This document shows, piece after piece, positions 16,998-26,558 of a stretch of DNA of 64,000 nt. Source of the stretch: Demequina lignilytica (GTDB taxonomy: Bacteria; Actinomycetota; Actinomycetes; Actinomycetales; Demequinaceae). The stretch's first letter is position 1; each line of letters begins with the position of its first letter. Below the pieces are notes generated by a model, which saw only the letters and a program-made list of their open reading frames with translations, ran no database searches and had not been told where the DNA came from. A program made the translations under genes and the position numbers. The DNA is taken from the NCBI RefSeq assembly GCF_030418305.1, contig NZ_JAUHPX010000001.1, positions 62,001 through 126,000 on the forward strand, written 5' to 3'.

Positions 16998-17975
16998 ATG
17001 GAAACCACCCCCCAGGCCACGCTCGAGCAGGTGCTCTACGAGGTCAAGAAGACGATCGTCGGTCAGGACGAGCTGCTCGAGCGGCTCCTGGTCGCGCTCA
17101 TCGCCAAGGGCCACATCCTGGTGGAGGGCGTGCCGGGTCTGGCCAAGACCCTCACCGTGAACACGCTGGCGAAGGCGATCGGCGGCCAGTTCCAGCGGGT
17201 CCAGTTCACGCCCGACCTGGTCCCGGCCGACCTGGTCGGCTCGCGGATCTACCACCAGGGCACGGGAGAGTTCCAGACGTCGTTGGGCCCGGTGTTCGCG
17301 AACCTCCTGCTCGCCGACGAGATCAACCGCGCCCCCGCCAAGGTGCAGAGCGCGCTGCTCGAGGTCATGCAGGAGCGCCAGGTCACGATCGGCCGCGAGA
17401 CCCACCGCGTCCCTAGCCCGTTCCTGGTGATGGCGACGCAGAACCCCATCGAGAACGAGGGGACGTACCCGCTGCCCGAGGCGCAGGTGGACCGGTTCAT
17501 GATGAAGGTCGTCGTGGACTACCCCTCGCCGACCGAGGAGTTCGTGATCGTCGAGCGTGCCGTGACGCCGGGCGCCGCCCCGCTGCAGGTGCTCGACCCC
17601 GACGGGCTCGTCGCGCTCCAGGAGGCGGCGCAGGGGATCTACGCCGACCCCGCGATCCTCGAGTACGCCGTCCGTCTCACCGCGGCGACACGTGAGCCCG
17701 CGCGTCACGGGATGGGCGACCTCGACCGCTACGTCACCTTCGGCGCGAGCCCGCGCGCCTCGATCAACCTGGTCCTCGCCGGTCGTGCGCTCGCCCTGCT
17801 CCGTGGCCGCGACTACGTGCTGCCCGAGGACCTCCAGCACTTGGCGCTGGACATCCTGCGCCACCGGATCGTCCTCAGCTACGAGGCCCTCGCTGACGGC
17901 GTGACCGCCGACGACCTGGTGCGTCGCGCTCTCGCCGTGGTGCCGGTGCCGGAGCCGGCGAAGGTGGCCGGCTGA
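16998..17975 (+). CDS. MoxR family AAA+ ATPase
   Basis: The 325-residue ATPase has Walker A GVPGLAKT (about residues 40-47), Walker B LLADEINRAPAK, sensor 1 ATQNPIENEGTYPLPEAQVDRF and the MoxR lid domain. MoxR proteins act as chaperone-like partners of VWA-domain proteins, and here DUF58 and two VWA genes follow directly. The ATG at 16998 is preceded by GGAAGGA; an in-frame GTG at 16920 overlaps the protease stop but gives an uncharacteristic Pro-rich extension. It is the first gene of a tight four-gene unit. Confidence 0.93.
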   Translation: METTPQATLEQVLYEVKKTIVGQDELLERLLVALIAKGHILVEGVPGLAKTLTVNTLAKAIGGQFQRVQFTPDLVPADLVGSRIYHQGTGEFQTSLGPVFANLLLADEINRAPAKVQSALLEVMQERQVTIGRETHRVPSPFLVMATQNPIENEGTYPLPEAQVDRFMMKVVVDYPSPTEEFVIVERAVTPGAAPLQVLDPDGLVALQEAAQGIYADPAILEYAVRLTAATREPARHGMGDLDRYVTFGASPRASINLVLAGRALALLRGRDYVLPEDLQHLALDILRHRIVLSYEALADGVTADDLVRRALAVVPVPEPAKVAG

Positions 17976-17977
17976 CC

Positions 17978-18871
17978 ATGCTGACCGCACCCGAGCGCCT
18001 GCTCGCGCGCCTCGAGTGGACCGTCCTCCGACGGCTCGACGGGCGCCTGCTCGGCGCCCACCGCTCGCTCGCGCGCGGGCACGGCATCGACGTCGCCTCG
18101 GTCCGCCCGTACGTGCCGGGAGACGATGCGCGCCACATGGACTGGGCGGTCACCGCCCGATTGGACGAGCCCCACGTCCGGCGTCACGAGGAGGACCGCG
18201 AGGTCACCGCCTGGCTCGTGATCGACTCGTCGGCCTCGATGCGGTTCGGCGCCGCGGAGCGGGACAAGTCCGCGCTGACCGCGGAGCTCGCCACCGCGAT
18301 CACCCGGCTGCTGACCAGCGGGGGCGACCGCGCGGGCGCGATCCTCTACGACGGGGGACAGGCCCGGGTCCTGCCCGCACGGTCCGGCCGCGACCAGGCA
18401 CTCCTGGTGGCCCGCGCGGTGACGGAGGCTCCGGACCCGAGGCACGGCGGCGAGACGGACCTCGCCGCCATGCTGCGCCTCGCGGCGACCTGCGTGCGCC
18501 GGCGCAGCCTGATCGTGGTCCTGTCCGACCTGCTCGGCGCGGAGGGCTGGGAGCGCGACCTCAGGCGCCTCACCCACCGTCACGAGGTGGTGGTGATCAG
18601 GATCACCGACCCCGTGGAGGACGAGCTGCCCGAGCTGGGCACCGTCGCGCTGGAGGACGCCGAGACGGGGGAGCAGCTCCTGGTCGACGCGTCCGATCCC
18701 GCCTTCCGTGCGCGCTACGCGCAGGAGGTGGCCGCCCGCGACGCGGCGCTGCGCACCGCCGTCCGGCGCGCCGGGGCGGAGGGGCACTCCGTCTCGACCG
18801 GCGAGGACCTGGTGTCCATCCTGGTGCGCGTCGTCGAGTCCGCGCGCTGGCGACAGGGGAGGCGCGCATGA
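17978..18871 (+). CDS. DUF58 domain protein (VWA-like)
   Basis: The 297-residue protein carries the DUF58 signature RPYVPGDDARHMDW at about residues 42-55, followed by a VWA-like fold with DSSASM (about 83-88), a degenerate MIDAS metal site. It has no membrane helix. DUF58 proteins are constant partners of MoxR ATPases. It starts 2 bp after the moxR stop, and its TGA overlaps the ATG of the next gene (ATGA), so translation is coupled. Confidence 0.92.
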   Translation: MLTAPERLLARLEWTVLRRLDGRLLGAHRSLARGHGIDVASVRPYVPGDDARHMDWAVTARLDEPHVRRHEEDREVTAWLVIDSSASMRFGAAERDKSALTAELATAITRLLTSGGDRAGAILYDGGQARVLPARSGRDQALLVARAVTEAPDPRHGGETDLAAMLRLAATCVRRRSLIVVLSDLLGAEGWERDLRRLTHRHEVVVIRITDPVEDELPELGTVALEDAETGEQLLVDASDPAFRARYAQEVAARDAALRTAVRRAGAEGHSVSTGEDLVSILVRVVESARWRQGRRA

Positions 18872-19890
18872 GCTTCCTCGCACCCCTCTGGATCGTCGCC
18901 GCGGCGGTCGTCGCGGGCGCGTTCGCGGTCGCCTTGGTGCTCGTCGAGCGCCGTCGCCGGGAGGTCCTCGCGGCCTCGGGTCTCGTGGTGCGCCGCGGGG
19001 GCGGGCGGACCGTCGCGATCGCCCTGGCGATCGCAGGCATCGCCCTGCTGCTCGTGGCGGCGGCGAGGCCGCAGGCGGTGGTGACCATCCCCCGCGCCGC
19101 GGGCACGGTCGTGGTCGCCGTCGACACCTCCGCGTCCATGACAGCCGAGGACGTCGACCCCACCCGGCTCGCGGCGGCCCAGGCGGCCGCCGTGTCCTTC
19201 ATCGAGGCGCAGCCGACCACCGTCGACATCGGCGTGGTCTCCTTCGCCGAGGGCGCGCTCGCCACCCAGACGCCGAGCGAGGACCACCTCGCGGCCGAGG
19301 AGGCCGTCGATTCCCTCAGCGCGACCGGCGCCACGTCGCTCGGGCAGGCGATCCTCGCCGCGCTGAGCGCGATCACGGGTGAGACCGTCACGCTCGACGG
19401 CGCGACGGAGTCGGGGGAGTCGGGCACGGAGACCACGGCGACCGCGGCCTCCACCGGCACCGCCGCGTCGACCTCCGAGACCGACGACCCGGGCTACTGG
19501 GGCGACGCCACGATCGTCCTCATCTCCGACGGGGAGGACACCGCTGGACCGGACGCGCTGGCCGCCGCCGAGCTCGCCTCCTCGCTCGGGGTCCACATCG
19601 AGACGATCGGGGTGGGCACCGCAGCGGGCACCACCCTCGAGGTCGACGGTTACACCGTCACCACGGCGCTCGACGAGGCGCTCCTCACCCAGGTCGCCGA
19701 GACCACCGGCGGGAGCTACCACGAGCTCGCCGACGCGTCCGAGGTGGACGACGTGGCCGCGGGCCTGGACCTGCGGGTCACGGCCCAGACCGAGGAGACG
19801 GAGGTCACGGCGCTCGTCGCGGGCGCCGCGCTCGTCGTGCTGCTCGTGGGCGGCTCCCTCATGATCATCCGCACCGGAAGGCCCCTCTGA
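18868..19890 (+). CDS. VWA domain membrane protein (BatA-like), first copy
   Basis: The 340-residue protein has two N-terminal helices (about residues 6-26 and 48-66), a VWA domain starting at VVVAVDTSASM (MIDAS DxSxS intact), and a C-terminal helix before a short basic tail. Between the middle strands lies a Ser/Thr/Glu-rich insert of about 40 residues (near 170-210, e.g. ESGTETTATAAS). The domain probably faces the outside. The ATGA overlap with DUF58 and the shared base with the next gene show tight coupling. It is paralogous to the next gene. Confidence 0.9.
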   Translation: MSFLAPLWIVAAAVVAGAFAVALVLVERRRREVLAASGLVVRRGGGRTVAIALAIAGIALLLVAAARPQAVVTIPRAAGTVVVAVDTSASMTAEDVDPTRLAAAQAAAVSFIEAQPTTVDIGVVSFAEGALATQTPSEDHLAAEEAVDSLSATGATSLGQAILAALSAITGETVTLDGATESGESGTETTATAASTGTAASTSETDDPGYWGDATIVLISDGEDTAGPDALAAAELASSLGVHIETIGVGTAAGTTLEVDGYTVTTALDEALLTQVAETTGGSYHELADASEVDDVAAGLDLRVTAQTEETEVTALVAGAALVVLLVGGSLMIIRTGRPL

Positions 19891-20957
19891 TGTCCCTCGC
19901 CTGGCCGTTCGCGCTCGCCGCGCTGCTCGCGGTCCCGCTGCTCGCACTCGTGTGGCTGGTCATGCGCCGTCGTCGGCGCCGCACCGCCGTCCGCGTCTCC
20001 TCGCTGCGCCTCGCGCGCGCGGCGAACGGGCCGTCGTCCCGTGCCCGGACGTGGGTGCCTGCCGCGCTGCTGGGCGTCGGCATGCTGCTCGCCGGCGTCG
20101 CCGTCGCCCGCCCCCAGACGACCGTCGACGTCGCCACGAGCGAGTCGACCATGATGCTCGCGATCGACGTCTCGAGCTCGATGTGCACCACCGACGTCGA
20201 CCCGAACCGACTGATCGCGGCTCAGGAGGCGGCCGTCGAGTTCATCGAGGCGCAGCCCGAGGGCACGCGCATCGGGATCGTCGCGTTCTCCTCGATCGCC
20301 GGCGTGGTGGCCTCGCCCACCTCGGACAAGGACGACCTGGTCGCGGCCGTGGACTCCCTGACGACCTCCCGGGGGACGGCGATCGGGCAGGCGATCCTCG
20401 CCTCGATCGACGCGATCGCCTCGATCGACCCGGACGTGGCTCCCACGGGCGTGGAGGTGGAGGCGACGTCCACGAGCGCCGACCAGGACGACGACGCCGG
20501 CTACGCCGCCGAGACGATCGTGGTGCTCACCGACGGCTCCAACTCCACCGGAGTGGAACCGGTGACCGCCGCCGAGGAGGCCGCCGCCCGAGGGCTGCGC
20601 GTCTACACCATCGGCTTCGGGACAACCGAGTCCGCCTCGTCGTCCTGCAGCGCGGGGCAGGTCGACACCTCCCAGCTGATGGGCGGCGGCGGGGGAGGCG
20701 GTGGTCAGACCATCGACGTCGCCACGCTGCAGGAGGTCGCGGATCTCACCGGCGGCGAGTACTTCTCCGCCGACGCGGCGGACTCCCTGACCGAGGTGCT
20801 GCTGGATCTGCCCGAGGTGGTCGACGTGCAGCAGGAGAAGGTCGACGTCGGGAACTGGTTCGTGCTGGGCGCTGCCGGCTCGGCCGCTGCCGGCGTCGCG
20901 CTCTCCCTGTGGTGGGGTCGCACGCGGCGACCGCAGCGCGCGGCGACGACCCCCTAG
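19890..20957 (+). CDS. VWA domain membrane protein (BatA-like), second copy
   Basis: The 355-residue protein repeats the layout of its neighbour: two N-terminal helices, a VWA domain with LAIDVSSSM (intact MIDAS), and a C-terminal helix before RRPQR. It has an acidic Thr/Ser insert (EVEATSTSADQDDD) in the same place and a run of eight Gly (MGGGGGGGGQ) near residue 275. A C-x-x-D-V-D segment (SSMCTTDVDPN) follows the MIDAS. The start shares one base with the previous stop (TGATG). The gene ends 6 bp from the convergent helicase. Confidence 0.9.
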   Translation: MSLAWPFALAALLAVPLLALVWLVMRRRRRRTAVRVSSLRLARAANGPSSRARTWVPAALLGVGMLLAGVAVARPQTTVDVATSESTMMLAIDVSSSMCTTDVDPNRLIAAQEAAVEFIEAQPEGTRIGIVAFSSIAGVVASPTSDKDDLVAAVDSLTTSRGTAIGQAILASIDAIASIDPDVAPTGVEVEATSTSADQDDDAGYAAETIVVLTDGSNSTGVEPVTAAEEAAARGLRVYTIGFGTTESASSSCSAGQVDTSQLMGGGGGGGGQTIDVATLQEVADLTGGEYFSADAADSLTEVLLDLPEVVDVQQEKVDVGNWFVLGAAGSAAAGVALSLWWGRTRRPQRAATTP

Positions 20958-20963
20958 GGGCTG

Positions 20964-22811
20964 CTACCAGCGGTTGCCGCGGCCCCTGCGGTCGCCGTCA
21001 CGGGAGTCGCGGCCGCCGCGGGTGTCGCGCCGCGGCCCGCCCTTGCCCCGCGGCGCGTCGTCGCGGCCGTACCGGTCGGACCGGTCCGACCCGCGGCGCG
21101 CCCCGCCGGGCCCGCGGTCCACCTGGATCTCGATCAGGCGGCCGCTGATGCGCGTGCGTGCCAGGCGGTCGAGCACGCCCGCCGGCATGGACGCCGGCAG
21201 CTCGACCAGGGAGAACTCCGGCTTGATCGTGATCGCGCCGAAGTCGTCACGTCCGAGCCCGCCCTCGTTGGCGATCGCGCCGACGATCTGTCGCGGGTCC
21301 ACCTTGTGACGGCGGCCGACGTTGATGCGATAGGCGACCCAGCTGCCTCCGGAGCGGGCCTCGCGACGGCGGTCTCCGCCGCGCTCGCCGTCGCCCTCGC
21401 GGCCCGGCCGCTCCTTGCGCTTGTCGGGCGCGAGCTCCATGCGCTTCATCTCGTCCGCATCGTCGAGCAGCAGCTGCGTCTCGCCCTGCGCGACCACCGC
21501 GAGCGCGGCCGCGACGTCCGCCTCCGGCACATCATGGTGCTCGACGTAGTGGTTGATGATGTCGCGGAAGCGGTCGATCCGCGTCGACTGCTCGAGGGCC
21601 TCCGTGATCGAGTCGTCGAAGCGTGACAGGCGCGAGGCGTTGATGTCGTCCACCGTGGGCAGGTGCATCTGGGTGAGGGGCTGCCGCGTCGCCTTCTCGA
21701 TCGCGGCGAGCAGTCGACGCTCCCGCGGGGTCACGAAGCTGATCGCGTCGCCGGTGCGACCCGCACGACCGGTCCGACCGACCCGGTGCACGTAGGACTC
21801 GGTGTCGATCGGCAGGTCGTAGTTGAACACGTGGGTGATCCGCTCGACGTCGAGGCCCCGCGCCGCCACGTCGGTCGCGACCAGGACGTCGAGCTTGCCG
21901 TCGCGCAGCTGGTTGATGGTGCGCTCGCGCTGCGCCTGCACCACGTCGCCGTTGATCGCGGCCGCGGCGAAGCCGCGCGCCCGCAGGCGCTCTGCGACCG
22001 TCTCGGTCTCATTCTTGGTCCGGGTGAACACGATCGCCGCCTCGAAGTTCTCGACCTCGAGGATGCGGTTGAGCGCGTCGAGCTTCTGCGGGTACGAGAC
22101 CACGACGTAGCGCTGGGTGATGGTCGAGGAGGTGGTGGTCTTCTTCTTGACCGTGATCTCGACCGGGTCGTTGAGGTGGGTCGCGGCGATGCGGCGGATC
22201 GACGACGGCATCGTGGCCGAGAACAGCGCGACCTGCTTGCCGGGAGGCGTGGAGCCGAGGATGGTCTCGACGTCCTCGGCGAAGCCCATCTTGAGCATCT
22301 CGTCCGCCTCGTCGAGCACCACGTACCTCAGCTCCGACAGGTCGAGCGTCCCGCGGTCGAGGTGATCCATGATGCGACCGGGGGTGCCCACCACGATGTG
22401 CACGCCGCGACGCAGCGCGGACAGCTGCACCCCGTAGGCCTGACCGCCGTACACGGGCAGGACGTGGACGCCCTTGAGGTGCGACGCGTAACGCTCGAAG
22501 GCCTCGCACACCTGGAGCGCGAGCTCACGGGTCGGTGCGAGCACGAGCGCCTGCGGCTTCTTCTGGGTCCGGTCGAGCCGCGCGAGGATGGGCAGCGCGA
22601 ACGCGGCCGTCTTGCCCGTGCCGGTCTGGGCGAGGCCCATCACGTCGAGCCCGTTCAGCAGCAGGGGGATGGTCTGCGCCTGGATCTCGGACGGGGTCTC
22701 GTAGCCCACGTCCGACAGCGCCTTGAGGACGGGGCCCTCGAGCCCGAGGTCGGCGAAGGTGGTCAGCGGGGTCTGGTCGGCGCCCTGCGCCTCGCCGTTC
22801 TCGGAGCTCAT
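20964..22811 (-). CDS. deaD: DEAD-box ATP-dependent RNA helicase
   Basis: The 615-residue helicase has motifs Q (EIQAQTIPLLL), I (AQTGTGKT), Ia (PTRELALQ), II (VLDEADEML), III (SATM) and VI (HRVGRTGRAGRTG). After the two RecA domains, a DbpA/CsdA-type RNA-binding domain (about residues 490-570, with VGRRHKVDPRQIVGAI) and an Arg/Gly/Asp-rich tail follow. It remodels structured RNA in ribosome assembly and cold growth. The symbol is by family resemblance. A TACCGT -10 box lies 6 nt before the ATG at 22811. Confidence 0.92.
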   Translation of the reverse strand: MSSENGEAQGADQTPLTTFADLGLEGPVLKALSDVGYETPSEIQAQTIPLLLNGLDVMGLAQTGTGKTAAFALPILARLDRTQKKPQALVLAPTRELALQVCEAFERYASHLKGVHVLPVYGGQAYGVQLSALRRGVHIVVGTPGRIMDHLDRGTLDLSELRYVVLDEADEMLKMGFAEDVETILGSTPPGKQVALFSATMPSSIRRIAATHLNDPVEITVKKKTTTSSTITQRYVVVSYPQKLDALNRILEVENFEAAIVFTRTKNETETVAERLRARGFAAAAINGDVVQAQRERTINQLRDGKLDVLVATDVAARGLDVERITHVFNYDLPIDTESYVHRVGRTGRAGRTGDAISFVTPRERRLLAAIEKATRQPLTQMHLPTVDDINASRLSRFDDSITEALEQSTRIDRFRDIINHYVEHHDVPEADVAAALAVVAQGETQLLLDDADEMKRMELAPDKRKERPGREGDGERGGDRRREARSGGSWVAYRINVGRRHKVDPRQIVGAIANEGGLGRDDFGAITIKPEFSLVELPASMPAGVLDRLARTRISGRLIEIQVDRGPGGARRGSDRSDRYGRDDAPRGKGGPRRDTRGGRDSRDGDRRGRGNRW

Positions 22812-22857
22812 AGGACAACGGTAGGCGGTCGAGGCGGCCTTCGGGGCGCTTTCCTGG

Positions 22858-23550
22858 TCAGATTCGCTGGGTCGAGCCCAGCCCACGCGTCACCGGGCGC
22901 GCCTCATGGGGCCGCGCCTGTGCCGGAGCAGGTGCGGGCACGGGTGCCATGATGCGCCCCCGGAGGGCACCGAGCAGGTGAAGGATGCCGGCGACGATGA
23001 CGCCGGTGGCCGCGATGCCGAGCAGGGACCCGGCCACGGCGATCGCGCCGCGAGCGGGATCGAGGAAGGGATAGGGCACCCAGCCGTCGACGACGCCCCT
23101 CACCATCAGGTAGCCGAGCCACATGCCGGGCAGGACGAGGACCGACCACAGGTGCCGGCTGGTGAGGCGCCGGCGGGTGCCCACCACGAGCCAGTCGAGC
23201 ACGAGGATGACGGCGGAGCCGCCGTGGATGACCGCGTTCGCCCACGGGAAGATCGGCTCGGTGAAGGGGGCGAGCACGGCCCAGTAGACCGCCCCCACGA
23301 TCACCAGGTAGGTCGCTGCGTTGACCCTCATGATCGCGACCCAGCGGGGCTCGGTGCGGCGCCGGTGCCCGACGGATCCCAGGAGGGCGACGATGCCCGC
23401 GACGTTCGCGAGCGGCGTGAAGTAGCCGGGGAGCTGATCCCAGGTGAAGGTGCCGTAGGACAGGTCCGCCCAGGCCTGCGTCGCCAAAGCCGAGGCAATG
23501 CCGAGGGCGGCGACGATGCGGGTGATGGTCAAGGCGGCTTCTTTGCTCAC
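22858..23550 (-). CDS. Pr6Pr family integral membrane protein
   Basis: This is a 230-residue protein with about six membrane helices. It matches the Pr6Pr family by YFTPLANVAGIVALL, the central PWANAVIHGGSAVILVLDWL (acidic residue in a helix) and GWVPYPFLDP. The function of the family is unknown. I favour the GTG at 23550, because a TAAAGT -10 box lies 8 nt before it (23559-23564); an ATG at 23589 would add 13 residues without a promoter or ribosome site. The start codon sits in the centre of a 21-bp palindrome. Confidence 0.8.
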   Translation of the reverse strand: MSKEAALTITRIVAALGIASALATQAWADLSYGTFTWDQLPGYFTPLANVAGIVALLGSVGHRRRTEPRWVAIMRVNAATYLVIVGAVYWAVLAPFTEPIFPWANAVIHGGSAVILVLDWLVVGTRRRLTSRHLWSVLVLPGMWLGYLMVRGVVDGWVPYPFLDPARGAIAVAGSLLGIAATGVIVAGILHLLGALRGRIMAPVPAPAPAQARPHEARPVTRGLGSTQRI

Positions 23551-23558
23551 AAAAGAAG
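23538..23558. promoter_or_regulatory. Perfect 7-7-7 palindrome on the start codon of the Pr6Pr gene
   Basis: CTTCTTT (23538-23544) and AAAGAAG (23552-23558) are exact inverted repeats with a 7-bp spacer that contains the probable GTG start (23548-23550). The element is AT-rich in a GC-rich genome and lies just downstream of the -10 box at 23559-23564, where a repressor would block transcription. A stem-loop exposing the start codon is the alternative reading. Confidence 0.55.
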
Positions 23559-23619
23559 ACTTTACACAACCGTGATGGAAACGTGACATTCGCCGTGGCG
23601 TGTGTCGGGACCCCGGCGG

Positions 23620-25089
23620 TCAGCCGTCCGGCGGGGCCTGACCGTCCAGGAACTCGTACACGGCGACGCGATCGATGCCGGTGGCGTTGCCCGAGGGCGT
23701 GGCGGCGAGCAGCGACGAGTTGATCCGGGCCGCGGGCCGCACCTGTCCGTCCCAGCGCTCGGAGAGATCGTGTCGCGGCTCCCGGCAGCACCCGGGGTCC
23801 GGGCACGTCGAGGCGCGCCGCGTGGTCGTGTCGCGTCCCCGGAACCACTTCGAGTGGACGTACTGGGTACCGACCGACACGGAGTGGTCGCCCGCGCCGG
23901 TGGTCTGCACCGCCGACGTGCACCAGTAGGTGCCGTTCGGCTTGTCGGTGTACTGGTGGTAGATCCCGTACCGGTCGGCCCGCTCGAACACCTGGCGCGC
24001 GCTCCACTGGCGGCACACGCGCTGACCCTCGACGTTGCCGAGCGCGTCCTGGGGGAACTTGGCGCCGTCGTTCTCGTAGGCCTTGGAGACCACCCCGGCG
24101 GAGCTGACCTTGAGGAAGTGCACGGGGAGGTCGAGGTGCTCGGTGGCGAGGTTGGTGAAGCGATGGGCGGCCGACTCGTAGCTCACCGCGAAGGCGTCGC
24201 GAAGGTCCTCCACCGACAGGTCGCGCACGGCCTTCGCCGCGGTGAGCAGGTCGACCGCGGAGCGCTCCGGCATCATCAGCGCGGCGGCGAGGTAGTTGGC
24301 CTCCACCCGCTGGCGGAGCAGGTCGCCGTAGTCGCGCGGCTCCTCGTGGCCCAGGACGTGCGCGGCGAGCGCCTGCAGCAGGACCACCCTGCGGTCGGCG
24401 CCGTCGCTGCGGATGGGCAGGTAGAGGCGGCCGTGCCGCTCGTCCGTCACCGATCGGGCGGTGACCGGGAGGTCGTGCACGTAGTGCAGCGTGAAGCCCA
24501 GGTGCGACGCGAGCGAGGAGGCGGCCGAGTGCGACAGCGGTCCTCCGTGGTGCCCGATCGCGCCCAGCAGGCCGGCGGCGACCCGCTCGAGCTCCGGGTA
24601 GTGGTTGTGCTGCTCCCGCTGGGTGGCGCGGAGCTCGGTGTTCGCGCGGCGCGCCTCCTCCGGGGTGGACGCGCGACGTTCGTGCAGGCGCACCAGCTCG
24701 GCATGCATCGCCAGGACGGTCTCGAGGGCGGCGTCGGGGAGCGAGCGTCGCACCTGCAGCCGCGGGATCTGCAGGGCCTCGAACAGCGGGCCGTCCTGGG
24801 CACGCGCGAGCGCGATCTCCAGGGCGTCGCGCCGGGACGGCGGCTCGGGGTCGAGGAGGTCGTCGAGCGAGGCGCCGAGAGCGGCGGCCATCGCCTGGAG
24901 CTCCGACACTCGCAGCTCGCGGTGCCCGTTCTCGATCACCGAGATCTGCGAGGCCGCCCGTCCGAAGGCCTCGCCGAGCTGCTGCACGGTCATGCCGCGC
25001 GCGGTGCGGAGCGCGCGGATGCGCCGGCCGATGGTCAGGGGCGTGGGGCCGGCCTCGTGCTCGGCTCCCGTCGTCGTCGACGTGCTCAT
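23620..25089 (-). CDS. ramB: RamB-like XRE regulator of acetate/glyoxylate metabolism
   Basis: The 489-residue regulator has an N-terminal XRE helix-turn-helix (about residues 20-75: MTVQQLGEAFGRAASQISVIENG), a central IrrE/ImmA-like region with an ALAAHVLGHEE zinc-type segment (about 265-275), and a C-terminal short-chain acyl-CoA regulator domain with several Cys (CPDPGCCRE). This architecture matches RamB, which represses isocitrate lyase genes in Corynebacterium and Mycobacterium. It is divergent from aceA, which fits. The ATG at 25089 gives MSTSTTTGAEH. Confidence 0.88.
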   Translation of the reverse strand: MSTSTTTGAEHEAGPTPLTIGRRIRALRTARGMTVQQLGEAFGRAASQISVIENGHRELRVSELQAMAAALGASLDDLLDPEPPSRRDALEIALARAQDGPLFEALQIPRLQVRRSLPDAALETVLAMHAELVRLHERRASTPEEARRANTELRATQREQHNHYPELERVAAGLLGAIGHHGGPLSHSAASSLASHLGFTLHYVHDLPVTARSVTDERHGRLYLPIRSDGADRRVVLLQALAAHVLGHEEPRDYGDLLRQRVEANYLAAALMMPERSAVDLLTAAKAVRDLSVEDLRDAFAVSYESAAHRFTNLATEHLDLPVHFLKVSSAGVVSKAYENDGAKFPQDALGNVEGQRVCRQWSARQVFERADRYGIYHQYTDKPNGTYWCTSAVQTTGAGDHSVSVGTQYVHSKWFRGRDTTTRRASTCPDPGCCREPRHDLSERWDGQVRPAARINSSLLAATPSGNATGIDRVAVYEFLDGQAPPDG

Positions 25090-25123
25090 GCCGCGACTCT
25101 GCCACACGAGCGTTTCGAAGGCC

Positions 25124-25143
25124 AGAAATTCGCGAGAAGTTCT
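25124..25143. promoter_or_regulatory. Candidate operator between ramB-like gene and aceA
   Basis: AGAAATTCGCGAGAAGTTCT at 25124-25143 is an imperfect 20-bp palindrome (16 of 20 positions symmetric) of form AGAAnTTCnCGnGAAnTTCT. It lies 35 bp upstream of the ramB-like start and 81 bp before aceA, in a 134-bp divergent promoter region. A related GAATTC-centred element occurs at about 25158-25167. The sequence is not the corynebacterial RamB box (AAAGTTTGCAAA type), so assignment to this regulator rests on position. Confidence 0.5.
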
Positions 25144-25223
25144 GATGCCTCACCCCGCGAATTCGGGTGAACGTGCCTCCTACCGTGGTCATACGGACAC
25201 CCCGAGGAGCAAAGGAGCTTCCG

Positions 25224-26531
<1,308 letters not shown>

Positions 26532-26558
26532 CACCGACATGCATCCCTAGGAGCCATC

